Positions 36,666-45,800 of a stretch of DNA of 64,000 nt are shown here, piece by piece. A model generated the notes under the pieces. It was given only the letters and a program-made list of their open reading frames with translations, was not told where the DNA came from and did no database searches. A program made the translations under genes and the position numbers. Source of the stretch: Niastella soli (GTDB lineage: Bacteria > Bacteroidota > Bacteroidia > Chitinophagales > Chitinophagaceae); NCBI RefSeq assembly GCF_017742245.1, contig NZ_JAGHKO010000017.1, forward strand, positions 372,001 through 436,000, read 5' to 3'. Each line of letters begins with the position of its first letter. Position 1 is the first letter of the stretch.

Positions 36666-37877
36666 ATGAATCTTCACGAATACCAGGCAAAGGAATTACT
36701 GAAAAAATACAATGTACCGGTGCAGGAAGGGATACCGGTTGACAGAGCCGACGCGGCCGAAGAAGCATATAAGAATTTAAAAGTTCAATTTGGCAACAAC
36801 TTCGCTGTTGTAAAAGCCCAGATCCATGCAGGTGGTCGCGGAAAAGGCAAAATTCAAGGCACCGAACAACGCGGTGTGGCAGTAGGTAAAAGTGCCGAAG
36901 AAATCAAAACTATCGCTTCTAACTTGCTGGGTGGTACCCTGGTTACCATTCAAACAGGTGCGGCGGGTAAAGTGGTGAACAAAGTACTGGTAGCTCAGGA
37001 CGTTTATTATCCTGGCCCTAACCCGGTAAAAGAATTCTACTTATCAATTCTGCTCGATCGTACAAAAGGTCAGAATGTGATCATGTATAGCACCGAAGGC
37101 GGTATGGACATTGAAGAAGTAGCCCACAACACCCCCGATAAGATCTTCAAAGAGTGGGTTCACCCCGGTGGTGGCTTACAAGCCTTCCAGGCCCGTAAAA
37201 TAGCTTTCAACCTGGGTCTGAAAGGAGAAGCGTTTAAAAACTGCGTAAAGTTCGTTACCAATTTATATAATGCATACGTAGGTCTGGATTGCGCTATGCT
37301 GGAAATCAACCCATTGTTCAAAACAGCCGACGAAAAGATCATTGCCGTTGACTGTAAAATGGGTCTTGATGACAACTCACTGATGCGTCATCCCGAATTG
37401 GAAGCCCTGCGCGATATCAGCGAAGAAGATCCAACTGAAGTAGAAGCTGGCAAATACAACCTGAACTTCGTAAAACTCGATGGTAACGTAGGTTGTATGG
37501 TAAATGGTGCCGGTTTGGCCATGGCTACCATGGATATGATCAAACTGAGCGGCGGTGAGCCTGCTAACTTCCTGGACGTAGGTGGTACTGCCAATGCTAC
37601 TACAGTAGAAGCTGGTTTCCGCATCATCTTAAAAGATCCCAAAGTAAAAGCGATCCTCATCAATATCTTCGGTGGTATCGTTCGTTGCGACCGGGTGGCA
37701 CAAGGTGTTATCGATGCTTATAAATCAATCGGCAACATTACTGTACCTATCATCGTTCGTTTACAAGGTACCAATGCCGAAGAAGCTAAAAAGCTGATCG
37801 AAGAAAGCGGTCTGAAAGTACAATCAGCCATTCTGTTAAGCGAAGCTGCAGCCCTGGTGGGTAAAGCCGTTGCTTAG
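36666..37877 (+). CDS. sucC: Succinyl-CoA ligase (ADP-forming) beta subunit
   Basis: 403 residues from the ATG at 36666 (MNLHEYQAKELLKKYNVP); the ATG 30 bp upstream adds residues the family lacks. It is a TCA-cycle enzyme converting succinyl-CoA to succinate with ATP formation, acting with SucD, which is not in this window. Seen: N-terminal ATP-grasp domain (KAQIHAGGRGKGK), EINPLF, and the C-terminal domain with NGAGLAMATMDMI, GGTAN and FGGIVRCD. Its alpha subunit must be encoded elsewhere. A terminator follows at 37903. Confidence 0.97.
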   Translation: MNLHEYQAKELLKKYNVPVQEGIPVDRADAAEEAYKNLKVQFGNNFAVVKAQIHAGGRGKGKIQGTEQRGVAVGKSAEEIKTIASNLLGGTLVTIQTGAAGKVVNKVLVAQDVYYPGPNPVKEFYLSILLDRTKGQNVIMYSTEGGMDIEEVAHNTPDKIFKEWVHPGGGLQAFQARKIAFNLGLKGEAFKNCVKFVTNLYNAYVGLDCAMLEINPLFKTADEKIIAVDCKMGLDDNSLMRHPELEALRDISEEDPTEVEAGKYNLNFVKLDGNVGCMVNGAGLAMATMDMIKLSGGEPANFLDVGGTANATTVEAGFRIILKDPKVKAILINIFGGIVRCDRVAQGVIDAYKSIGNITVPIIVRLQGTNAEEAKKLIEESGLKVQSAILLSEAAALVGKAVA

Positions 37878-37902
37878 TAGAAGTCGGTTACATCATAAAA
37901 AA

Positions 37903-37936
37903 AGCATCCTGATTTGATCGGGATGCTTTTTCTTTT
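37903..37936 (+). terminator. Terminator of sucC
   Basis: AGCATCC (37903-37909) pairs with GGATGCT (37921-37927), the loop adding GAT/ATC pairing, followed by TTTTTCTTTT. Confidence 0.88.
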
Positions 37937-37939
37937 ATT

Positions 37940-38105
37940 AAGATGCTGCTGAAGGCCAACGGCCCTCCTACGCTAAAGCTTCGGCTGACGAGGCAGTGGG
38001 CAATAGTCAATAGGCAATGAGTTCGCGACATTCGAACCTTCCCCTTACTGGCGTCCCGCCTTAGCGGGATGCCCCCTTATCAACCATATCAACTGATCAA
38101 CTCGC
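37940..38105. repeat. Mosaic of dispersed intergenic modules
   Basis: Contains CCTACGCTAAAGCTTCGGC (inverted near 49872), GGCAATAGTCAATAGGCAATG, GTTCGCGACATTCGAA (related to 59642), a hairpin GCGTCCCGCCTTAGCGGGAT and TATCAACCATATCAACTG units like those at 52817. No gene is seen. Confidence 0.65.
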
Positions 38106-38108
38106 CAC

Positions 38109-38612
38109 CTACTCCTCTCCCTTCATATACCGCTTTAACCAGCCTATCATAAAACTTACCCGCTTATGGGTATTCTGTAATAGCTGATCGTAAACCAACG
38201 GTTTGACCGATTCGGGTTTATCTTCCAGGCGATATTGCGAATTGCGTTCTTTATCAATTACTTCGAAATGATTTATGGTATAGCGATAACGCCCGTTCAC
38301 TATTTCAATGCTCATATGCAGGCTTATCGGAACAAAGGAAGGAGCACCAATGTCGTGCAGCTTGGCTTTTACACTAATATATCCCTTGCCAGTCATTAAT
38401 ATATTGGGTGGCCGCTCAATACTGGCTACAGTATCCCAATGCACCAGGAAGGGCTGGTTAAAAAATGACTTTGCCCGTTCTATTGTATGGTTGGTATTTT
38501 CGGCGAGTATTTCGCCATAGTATTGAAACTGGCCTTCAGTAGTGCGCGGAATTTGGGCTACCGCATTAGATACCAATACTATGAATAAACATATAGTAAC
38601 TACAGGCCGCAT
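38109..38612 (-). CDS. DUF4468 domain-containing exported protein
   Basis: 167 residues from the ATG at 38612 (MRPVVTICLFIVLVSNAVAQ), which gives a clean signal peptide; two upstream in-frame ATGs are less likely. The body matches the DUF4468 pattern of Bacteroidota secreted proteins, which adopt a TBP-like fold: an opening strand (GQFQYYGEIL), a helix with ERAKSFF, and MSIEIVNGRYRYTINHFEV. Its role is unknown. Confidence 0.72.
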   Translation of the reverse strand: MRPVVTICLFIVLVSNAVAQIPRTTEGQFQYYGEILAENTNHTIERAKSFFNQPFLVHWDTVASIERPPNILMTGKGYISVKAKLHDIGAPSFVPISLHMSIEIVNGRYRYTINHFEVIDKERNSQYRLEDKPESVKPLVYDQLLQNTHKRVSFMIGWLKRYMKGEE

Positions 38613-38727
38613 ATTTCGTATACAAGTTAACATATTGTACGGATTGAATAAAGCCACTCAACACAATTACTGCCTGGCCCTTCTGCAGATGCCCAATTAA
38701 TAAAGATCAAACCCCTCTATAAAAAGT

Positions 38728-38761
38728 TTGCCCCCGCAACGGATAGCGGGGGCAATTTTTT
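38728..38761 (+). terminator. Strong hairpin terminator without an obvious gene upstream
   Basis: TTGCCCCCGC (38728-38737) pairs perfectly with GCGGGGGCAA (38746-38755) around eight bases, followed by TTTTTT on the plus strand. A shorter T-run (ACTTTTTAT) on the other side means it could also stop minus-strand RNA heading towards the DUF4468 gene. Confidence 0.8.
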
Positions 38762-39122
38762 GAGAGACGGTTTCTGTTCTCACAGGATACCTGGATTAGT
38801 TTTCAAAAGGACTTTCGGATCATTTTGGTCTTTTCAAAGGGACATGGATTCGGTTTTTACGGACATTGGACATTTGGATGGTTTCACACAGGAATACGGT
38901 TCGGTTTTTCGGACGTTGGACTTTTAAACTGGTTTTTCTATTGGACGTTGGATTACATTGAACTCATTTGTTGATGATATAAAGATCGAACTAATATCTC
39001 CTTATTTCATTTTTCAACCCCGCTTATTCACGCTACTCACTGGTTAACTTATTTGCACCTAGGAATTTACCCTTACTACTAACCGCACTTGCTATCCTTC
39101 TATCACTAACGGGTATGGGCAT

Positions 39123-39149
39123 AAAAAAACCCACCCTTAACCAGGCGGG
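39123..39149 (-). terminator. Minus-strand terminator of the candidate small RNA
   Basis: On the minus strand CCCGCC pairs with GGTGGG (one G-T pair) around an eight-base loop and is followed by TTTTTTT. Confidence 0.6.
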
Positions 39150-39249
39150 AAATATTGTTGATTCCATTACAATATACCACAGCATTGCTGGCTTTCATAG
39201 ATACAGGACTATTATATGTTCTTCGGTTTTCGGTTTGCATTGGACGTTG
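39123..39249 (-). ncRNA. Candidate small RNA of about 127 nt
   Basis: Bounded on the minus strand by a well-spaced promoter (TTG at 39283-39285, 19 bp, TAATTTTG at 39256-39263) and a hairpin with seven T (39123-39149). It begins with the repeated motif TCCAACGTCCAATG, also found three more times to the left. It could instead encode a short peptide starting MKASNAVVYC, for which there is no support. No known RNA family is recognised. Confidence 0.35.
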
Positions 39250-39255
39250 GATATG

Positions 39256-39285
39256 CAAAATTAGCAAAATCGTTTGTTTCTGCAA
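39256..39285 (-). promoter_or_regulatory. Putative promoter of the candidate small RNA
   Basis: Minus-strand TTG, a 19-bp spacer and TAATTTTG, an exact fit to the Bacteroidota consensus in both sequence and spacing. Confidence 0.5.
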
Positions 39286-39783
39286 TTCTTAACATAAATA
39301 TGTAACTATTTCTTCAAATTAGGAAACATTTGATAAGATAAACTTAACGTTATCTGCGTTTATTTTAGAATCATCTAGGATGAAACCTTTATGCCTCGTA
39401 CAATCACAATAAAGCCAGTTCGTACATTTACTAAATCATCTAATGTATTCATTTACTATCATCAATACATTACATCGTGGATATCTAATTTATCAGCATT
39501 AAAAACAACATCAGTAAGCAACTTATATCTTTGCATTCATTCTGGAATTGTAGTAAAAACACTTCTGTTGCTGGTGTACATGCAAAGCCTATCTGAAAAG
39601 TGTTTTCAATAACTATCGCTATTATCTCTTACCCCTTTGCCTGGTGTTGTTACGAGCAACACACCGTATTTTCTGAAATTGTAAAATTTAGTATAATCCA
39701 AATGTGGATAACCGTGCATTTGGCATAGTATTTTATCCAATTAAATAAGTAACCAAATCTTTAACCTGATTAATCTGTAGCAA

Positions 39784-39867
39784 ATGAAAAATCCCATTCG
39801 TCTCTTCTTCGGAGGCATCTTTGTGGCCTTAATTATCATTTATAGTGTAATGGCTATGCTGGCGTAG
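39784..39867 (+). CDS. Possible 27-residue single-span membrane peptide
   Basis: ATG at 39784 to TAG at 39865-39867 encodes a peptide beginning MKNPIRLFFGGIFVALIII and ending MAMLA: a positively charged N terminus followed by one hydrophobic helix. This composition is typical of genuine small membrane proteins and unlike random translation of AT-rich DNA. No promoter box was found close by and no family is recognised. Confidence 0.42.
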   Translation: MKNPIRLFFGGIFVALIIIYSVMAMLA

Positions 39868-40033
39868 TTTTTCTCCCCGTTACAAAGATCACTTCCCACC
39901 CCGTTTATTACATTTCCTTTTACTCGTAGATACTTCCCTGTTGATCATTCCCATTGGTATTTGTTCTGTTTGTTCCGGTAGCTATCGGGATACAGGATGT
40001 GTCTTGTGACATTTATCTTGGTATCTTCGCTAT

Positions 40034-40519
40034 ATGTCACCAGTTACCATCAGAACCATTCAACCTGCCGATAACCCGGCCCTGGCCATCATTGTCCGAA
40101 ATTCACTGGCAGAATTTGGCGCCAACAAACCTGGTACCGTTTATTACGATGCTACTACCGATGCTTTGTACGAATTGTTCCGGCAGCCTGGTAGTATTTA
40201 TTATGTGGCCGAAGAAAATGGAGTGCTTATTGGCGGGGCAGGTATTTTTCCATCACCCGGTTTGCCGGCCGATACCGCCGAACTGGTGAAAATGTATTTG
40301 ACGCCTGCCGCCCGGGGAAAAGGCATTGGAAAAATGCTGATAGAAAAAGCCCTTCAATTTGCTGGTGATACCGGCTATCGCAACGTATATATTGAGACTA
40401 TGCCTGAACTCCGAAAAGCCATGTCGGTCTATGAGAAGTTCGGGTTCAAATACCTGGATGGCCCCATGGGAAATACCGGCCATTTTGGATGTGAGATCTG
40501 GATGTTGAAGGAGTTATGA
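40034..40519 (+). CDS. GNAT-family N-acetyltransferase
   Basis: 161 residues. The acetyl-CoA site is visible as LTPAARGKGIGKMLIEKAL near residue 96, followed by YIETMPELRKAMSVYEKFGFK, typical of GNAT folds. N-terminal TIRTIQPADNPALAIIVR is the usual opening. The substrate is not predictable. Its stop overlaps the end of the convergent SprT-like gene by six bases. A near-match to the -7 box (TATCTTCG) lies just upstream. Confidence 0.88.
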   Translation: MSPVTIRTIQPADNPALAIIVRNSLAEFGANKPGTVYYDATTDALYELFRQPGSIYYVAEENGVLIGGAGIFPSPGLPADTAELVKMYLTPAARGKGIGKMLIEKALQFAGDTGYRNVYIETMPELRKAMSVYEKFGFKYLDGPMGNTGHFGCEIWMLKEL

Positions 40520-41131
40520 TACGGCTTTCACCTCATAAATAGGACTGAACAAATACAGCTTCCCCGTATTAACCTCAATACACTGGAAGCGCTTGCGTAA
40601 TTTCTTCCCTTTTTTAAAAATGCGGCCTTCGCCAATATCAAACAACTGGCCTTCGGGCAACTGTTCTACCATTACCAGTCCATTATCCCGGTCAAACATT
40701 TTCAACACCCGCATCAGTCCTTCATCGGCACAACTGCTGGCCGGCAAGTCGTGCATTGACTGTTTAAGCGCTTGTTCTACCACAGGCGGAAAGATCTCCT
40801 TACCCAGAAAATCTTTTAACAACAGGGCATAACAATCCTTCCATTCTCTGCCATGCGGCGCTACCTGGTGTTTGAATTGAATAAAGGTAACCAGGTGAGC
40901 CAGTTCATGAATAAGCGTGATCAGGAAAGCGTAGGGATTCATATTACCGTTGACGCTGATCCGGTGATTCTTTTCAGAGGTGGCGTGGCGATAATCACCC
41001 AGGATCGATTTTCGTTCCCGCGTAATAGTTAAATGCACTTTATATTGATGCAGGTATTCAAGCACCCGTGGTACGGCTGCCGGAGGAATAAATTTACTGA
41101 GGTATTCTAAAGGCGCCTGCTGTTTAGACAT
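40514..41131 (-). CDS. SprT-like zinc metalloprotease domain protein
   Basis: 205 residues. The zincin motif HELAHLVTF near residue 74 and the following HGREWKDCY are the pattern of SprT-like proteins, in which two His of HExxH and a later His bind zinc. The Glu of HELAH would be catalytic. Eukaryotic relatives cut proteins crosslinked to DNA; the bacterial role is unclear. The start overlaps the end of the preceding membrane protein gene by eight bases, implying translational coupling. Confidence 0.85.
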   Translation of the reverse strand: MSKQQAPLEYLSKFIPPAAVPRVLEYLHQYKVHLTITRERKSILGDYRHATSEKNHRISVNGNMNPYAFLITLIHELAHLVTFIQFKHQVAPHGREWKDCYALLLKDFLGKEIFPPVVEQALKQSMHDLPASSCADEGLMRVLKMFDRDNGLVMVEQLPEGQLFDIGEGRIFKKGKKLRKRFQCIEVNTGKLYLFSPIYEVKAVS

Positions 41132-41528
41132 TCTTTTTTTGCTTGCTCAATTTCATCAGGATAACCACTTCAAGGGTTGTATACACTACGTACAGGAACA
41201 TACACCCGATGATCCCTGCTTTATTAAAACCCTTGCCTACTATGCTAAGATAAATGATCACCGCGATCAAACAGATCATCATCTTCGAGAACATACCCCC
41301 ATATACCGTACGCAAAATGGCCTGTGGGTTTTTAGAATTCCAGGACCGCGAAAACAAATAAAAAGAGATCGCTGCCGCGGCAAATAAAACCAGGTTACCG
41401 ATAATCAATACATCCGCATCTACATCCCACCGGGCAAACCGGGCCCTGCTGGTAATAAACAATGCAGTAGTAATAATGAACAACAACAATAATGGGCGAA
41501 ATGATCTGGAAACCGAATTATTTGACAT
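41124..41528 (-). CDS. Four-helix membrane protein of unknown function
   Basis: 134 residues from the ATG at 41528 (MSNNSVSRSFRPLLLLF). Four hydrophobic segments: LLLLFIITTALFI, VLIIGNLVLFAAAAISFYLF, MMICLIAVIIYLSIVG and IIGCMFLYVVYTTLEVVIL. It occupies a place near bactofilin where Bacteroidota often carry small AtpI-like membrane proteins, but no specific family mark is seen. An exact -7 box lies 19 bp upstream. Confidence 0.7.
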   Translation of the reverse strand: MSNNSVSRSFRPLLLLFIITTALFITSRARFARWDVDADVLIIGNLVLFAAAAISFYLFSRSWNSKNPQAILRTVYGGMFSKMMICLIAVIIYLSIVGKGFNKAGIIGCMFLYVVYTTLEVVILMKLSKQKKNV

Positions 41529-41546
41529 CGTTAAAAAAATGGATGG

Positions 41547-41579
41547 CAAAGGTAGGTTGAAAAGTTAATAAGTTAACAA
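41547..41579 (-). promoter_or_regulatory. Putative promoter of the membrane protein-SprT pair
   Basis: Minus-strand TTG (41577-41579), a 22-bp spacer and TACCTTTG (41547-41554), an exact -7 match. The start point would be about 12 bases before the ATG. Confidence 0.5.
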
Positions 41580-41656
41580 GTTGCCCCGCAGAGGACTCAT
41601 TCAGCCGCAGATCAGGCTTTACCGGCCTGCCTGCACTGTGGGGCAGACGTACCAGG

Positions 41657-41696
41657 GGAAAAAGAAAGTCCCCCCGACAGTATCGTCGGGGGGACT
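41657..41696 (-). terminator. Terminator after the bactofilin operon
   Basis: A perfect 12-bp stem, AGTCCCCCCGAC (41667-41678) with GTCGGGGGGACT (41685-41696), six-base loop. On the minus strand it is followed by TTCTTTTT. Bactofilin ends 125 bp upstream. Confidence 0.85.
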
Positions 41697-41820
41697 ATAA
41701 TAAGTTTCAGGGTTATGATTTCCATTAGCTAACTACCTTGGCATGACATACCTTTTCCGGTAACAATAGGTTATCGAATAGGTGCGTTCAACAAGTACAT
41801 AGGAGGGGCGTAACCAGGAT

Positions 41821-42270
41821 CTACACTTCCAGGGCTTCTGAAGCTTTCTTGCCTTTTTTATCAGCACTTACTTCATTATTTACCTGACCATTGGTAGCAG
41901 TTGTCATATGACACTGGCCATTGAAATTGGCGCTGGGCTCTATCTGCAGTTTGCCTGCATATAAATTCCCGCTCACGTGGCTTCCGCCTTTTAACTGCAA
42001 TAACTCTTTTACTTTAATGGTGCCGGAAACTTTGCCCATAATGTCGGCCTGTTGTCCCGAAATATCGCCTTCAACTGATCCATTGGAGCCAATAACTACT
42101 TTGGCCTGACATTGGATGTTGCCTTGCAGATTGCCATCAATTCGAATATCGCCGTTGCTGGAGATATCGCCTTTTAATGTAGTTCCGGCTGCAATAATGG
42201 TGGCCGCCCCGGTTCCGGGCGCTGAGGATACTTCGCTAGATGATTCGGATTTGGATTTTTGATTGAACAT
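41821..42270 (-). CDS. Bactofilin (polymer-forming cytoskeletal protein)
   Basis: 149 residues. A disordered Ser/Thr-rich start is followed by the repetitive right-handed beta-helix of bactofilins: TIIAAGTTLKGDISSNGDIRID and a series of G-rich hexapeptide-like turns (GNLQGNIQCQAKVVIG, GSVEGDISGQQADIMG). Bactofilins polymerise without nucleotide and organise cell-wall enzymes at curved or polar sites. The gene follows, by 15 bp, a membrane protein related to the N terminus of an M23 peptidase, the usual partner. Confidence 0.93.
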   Translation of the reverse strand: MFNQKSKSESSSEVSSAPGTGAATIIAAGTTLKGDISSNGDIRIDGNLQGNIQCQAKVVIGSNGSVEGDISGQQADIMGKVSGTIKVKELLQLKGGSHVSGNLYAGKLQIEPSANFNGQCHMTTATNGQVNNEVSADKKGKKASEALEV

Positions 42271-42285
42271 ACGGAAATGGTTGGT

Positions 42286-42681
42286 TTATTCTTCTATATT
42301 CTCTGTTTGAGGAATAGACAGCATAGATGTGTCTAACTTAACACTGACATTCCCCTGTAAAACACTTTTTACGTTATCAAGATACTTATCCTTGTTCTGC
42401 ATCGCCTGCTCCAGTGAATCGGTACGTACCTTCAATTCACGTAACTCACGCATGGTGTTTACATCGCCATATCCAGGAATATACATCCTCAACGGAGTGA
42501 ACACAATAAGCGCTACAGTTAACCCCGTCAACAACACAAAAATGGTGCTAAGTGTGATATAAACACTCAGTCTGGATAATTTAAACGTCACAACCTCTTC
42601 GTAAGTATCATCGTTCATCACTACCAGTCGGTACCGGTTCTGCAAGCGCTTCAGGGTAGATTGGGCATCGAATTTAGCCAT
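42286..42681 (-). CDS. Membrane-anchored coiled-coil protein, related to the N terminus of bactofilin-linked M23 peptidases
   Basis: 131 residues. The segment RYRLVVMNDDTYEEVVTFKLSRL, one membrane helix (VYITLSTIFVLLTGLTVALIVF) and FTPLRMYIPGYGD, then a coiled coil (RELKVRTDSLEQAMQNKDKYL), correspond to the first 130 residues of M23 metallopeptidases that accompany bactofilin in other Bacteroidota. The peptidase domain itself is absent: the frame ends at TENIEE and the next gene starts 15 bp later. It may have become a pure anchor for the bactofilin filament. The homology is from memory of the family. Confidence 0.68.
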   Translation of the reverse strand: MAKFDAQSTLKRLQNRYRLVVMNDDTYEEVVTFKLSRLSVYITLSTIFVLLTGLTVALIVFTPLRMYIPGYGDVNTMRELRELKVRTDSLEQAMQNKDKYLDNVKSVLQGNVSVKLDTSMLSIPQTENIEE

Positions 42682-42818
42682 AGAGAGAGTTTCAAAACGC
42701 TAAAGGTAATAAGTTATTTTAAAGAATCGTTATGAGTATAAAAATTAACGTATTTGCAAAATATTTTTCTTGAAAATCAGTTTATAAGAATTTAGTTTGT
42801 GGTAGAAAAATAAAGGAA

Positions 42819-45800
42819 TTGACGAGAATACTTGCATTAACCATTATTCTAATCTTTACGCTGCCCAACTTATTCGCGCAGCCAACGCTTTCTTTTGACC
42901 TGAAAAAGCCTCAAAAGTATGAGAATCGGAAACTTGCATCCGAAAAAACAGAGGACAGAAAGTTTCACGCCTGGCGCGCTTTCACCCAAAACGGTACTAC
43001 CAAGTTCAATTTTCATTATAACGCCTACAAAAAACTGGCTGATGTAATTGCCCGGGGTAAATCACAGCACAAAGACGATTATACCCGTCTGCTTTCATTT
43101 TATAATTACGACCTGTCGGTAACTGCAAAAGACAAAACAGAGCTCGATTCGGTTATATATAAAGCCAATGCCGCCATTCTGTTGCACGACCTGCGCAACA
43201 GCTGGGTAGATAATATGTATATGCTGATGGGCCAGGCCTATTATTTCAAGAATGTGCTCGACTCGGCCTATTATACTTTTCAATACATCAACTACGCATT
43301 TTCACCTAAAGAAAAAGATGGGTACGATAAACCCATTGGCTCCAACGCCAATGCCGATCAGGGTGGCAGCGTGTTCTCCATTTCCACCAAAGAAAATCCC
43401 AGCCTGCTAAATAAGGCCTGGTCACGCCCGCCCAGCCGTAATGAATCGCTCATCTGGCAGGTCAGGACCTTCCTGGCAAAAGATGAATTGCCCGAAGCAG
43501 CCGGTTTAATAGAGACCCTGAAACATGACCCTTTATTTCCAGCCCGGTTAAAGACCGATCTGCGGGAAATGCAGGCACTGTGGTTTTATAAACAACAACT
43601 TTATGACAGCGCCGCTTACTACCTTGAACTGGCGCTCGACAATGCAGAGGGCAGGGAAGAAAAAGCCCGATGGGAATTCCTTATTGGCCAGTTGTACGAT
43701 CGCGCCAATAAACCGAATGAAGGCGCCAAATGGTTTGAAAGAACGGTTAGCCATACCCTGAACCCGGTATTGGAAATATATGCCCGCCTGAACACCATTC
43801 GCGACCATAAAGGAGACGATAAAATATTACAGGAAAATATTAAAGAACTGGAGAAAATGGCGCGGAAAGACCGTTACCTGGTTTACCGCGATATTATTTA
43901 CTACGCCGCTGCAGAAATGGAGCTGGAACGCAACAACATCCCCGGCGCCAAAGCACTGTTACTAAAAGCTACCTCCTACCCTGGCGATGATCCGGCCATG
44001 CGTTCCAAAGTATTTTTATTGCTTGGCGATCTTTGCTTTAAAGAAAAGAACTATCCCGATGCCAAACGTTTTTACGATAGCATCACCTCTATAAATCCCA
44101 GTGTTATTGACGTTAAGGCATTTAACAAACTTAAGGGAACCCTCGGCAAGATCGTTGCCTACCAAAACACCATACACCGGGAAGACAGCCTGCAACAACT
44201 GGCTGCCATGCCCGAAGACCAACTGGAGGCTTATTTAAAGAAACTGGCCAAACAGTTGCGTAAAAAACAGGGTGTGAAGGAAGATGATAACGGCGAACCA
44301 TCCGGTGGTCCATTATCGTTCAATGATAATAGTGGCCCCAGTGATCTGTTCAGCAGCAGCAACCAAAAAGGTGAATGGTATTTCTATAATGCCACCCTGA
44401 AAGCAAAGGGATACACAGAATTCAGAGGGCAGTTTGGCAACAGGCCAAACGTCGACAACTGGCAGCGGTTGGCAGCCATAAAACAGGCTACCCCTACCTC
44501 AGTACAAAACGATGATCCTGCCGCAAGTGGTAATGCCGCTTCAGCCGGTCCGCTTACATATGAAGAATTATTAAAAGCGGTGCCGCTTACGCCCCCCCAG
44601 CTCACCGCATCAAACGACTCGGTTGAAAGGTCCCAGTTCTTATTGGGTAAAACATACCTCGATGGATTGGAAGATTACAGGTCAACTATTGATACCCTGG
44701 AAGCATTCCTGACCCGTTTCCCTACCAGCAAAAACAGACCCGAAGCCTTGTTCATGCTGGCATATTGCTATTATAAAATTGGCGAAGTAGCCAAAGCCAC
44801 CGCAGCCGAAAACGAGTTAAAGCAAAAATATCCGGGAACAAGCTTTGAAAAGATCGTTTCCAGTGCAAACGGCGTTACCCCTGATAGTACCGCCAGACTG
44901 GAAATGAACCGCCGGTACGATAATATTTATAACCTCTATATTGAAGGCCGGTTCGATGAAGCGCAGGCTGAAAAGAAAATGGCCGATAGTATGTACCATG
45001 AAAATTACTGGACTCCCCAGTTGTTGTACATACAATCAGTCTACTACATTCAGCAACGCCAGGATGATTCGGCCAAGAAATCATTACAGGATATCATTCG
45101 GGTGTTCCCTGGTACGCCTATGGCCGCCAAAGCAAAAACATTGATTGATGTACTGGGTCGTCGCAGACAAATTGAAGACTACCTCACCCGGCTAGAAATT
45201 CAGCGGCCGGCTGAAGATAGCACAGGGGAGCCTGTAGCTATTGTAACACCACCACCTGTAAGGCAGCAACAACCTGTAGGGGTAGTTCAACCAGCGCCTA
45301 CCCAACAACAGCAGCCGCCTGTGGTTACTCAACCTGCACAGCAGCAACCGGTTAAACCGGCTGTAACCCAGCAGCCACCACCAACGGTACCTGCTACCCA
45401 ACAGCCTAAACAGGATGTTGCCAAAACAGAGAAGCCAGCGGTTAAGCCAGCAGAAAAACCAGTTGTTACCCCGCCACCAGCGGCTAAACCAACAGTAACG
45501 CTGCCACCGCCACCTATAGCTAAAAAAGATTCTGTAAAAGCCAAAGTGGAGGCGCCCAAGCCATTGGTGCTCACCCATAATGCAGAAATACCACATTATG
45601 TGGCCATTGTACTGGATAAGGTGGACCCCGTTTACATAAACGAAGCCCGTAATGCATTTAACCGCTATAACCGCGAGCAATATTCCGCTAAAGGGTTTAC
45701 GGTTAATAACCAGACAGTTACCGACGATATCAAACTGGTACTCATCGGGACCTTCCTAAATGCAAACGAGGCCATAGCGTATATCGATAAAACCAAAAAA

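Larger units (their letters stand above)
38613..40033. other. Long intergenic region of 1.4 kb
   Basis: No sizeable coding frame is convincing. It contains a strong hairpin terminator (38728), four imperfect copies of TTCGGN(0-8)GGACRTTGGA (38849-38951 and 39224-39250), a minus-strand promoter-terminator pair that may bound a small RNA (39123-39249) and a 27-codon ORF (39784). The stretch 39290-39780 is AT-rich with nothing else recognised. Confidence 0.5.

Noticed and set aside
39391-39612. 73-codon plus-strand frame starting MPRTITIKPV
   Set aside because: Lies in AT-rich DNA without a promoter box close by. Composition is not protein-like and no family is recognised.
45192-45680. 162-codon minus-strand frame rich in Trp and Arg
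   Set aside because: Antisense of the Pro/Gln-rich linker of the TPR protein.
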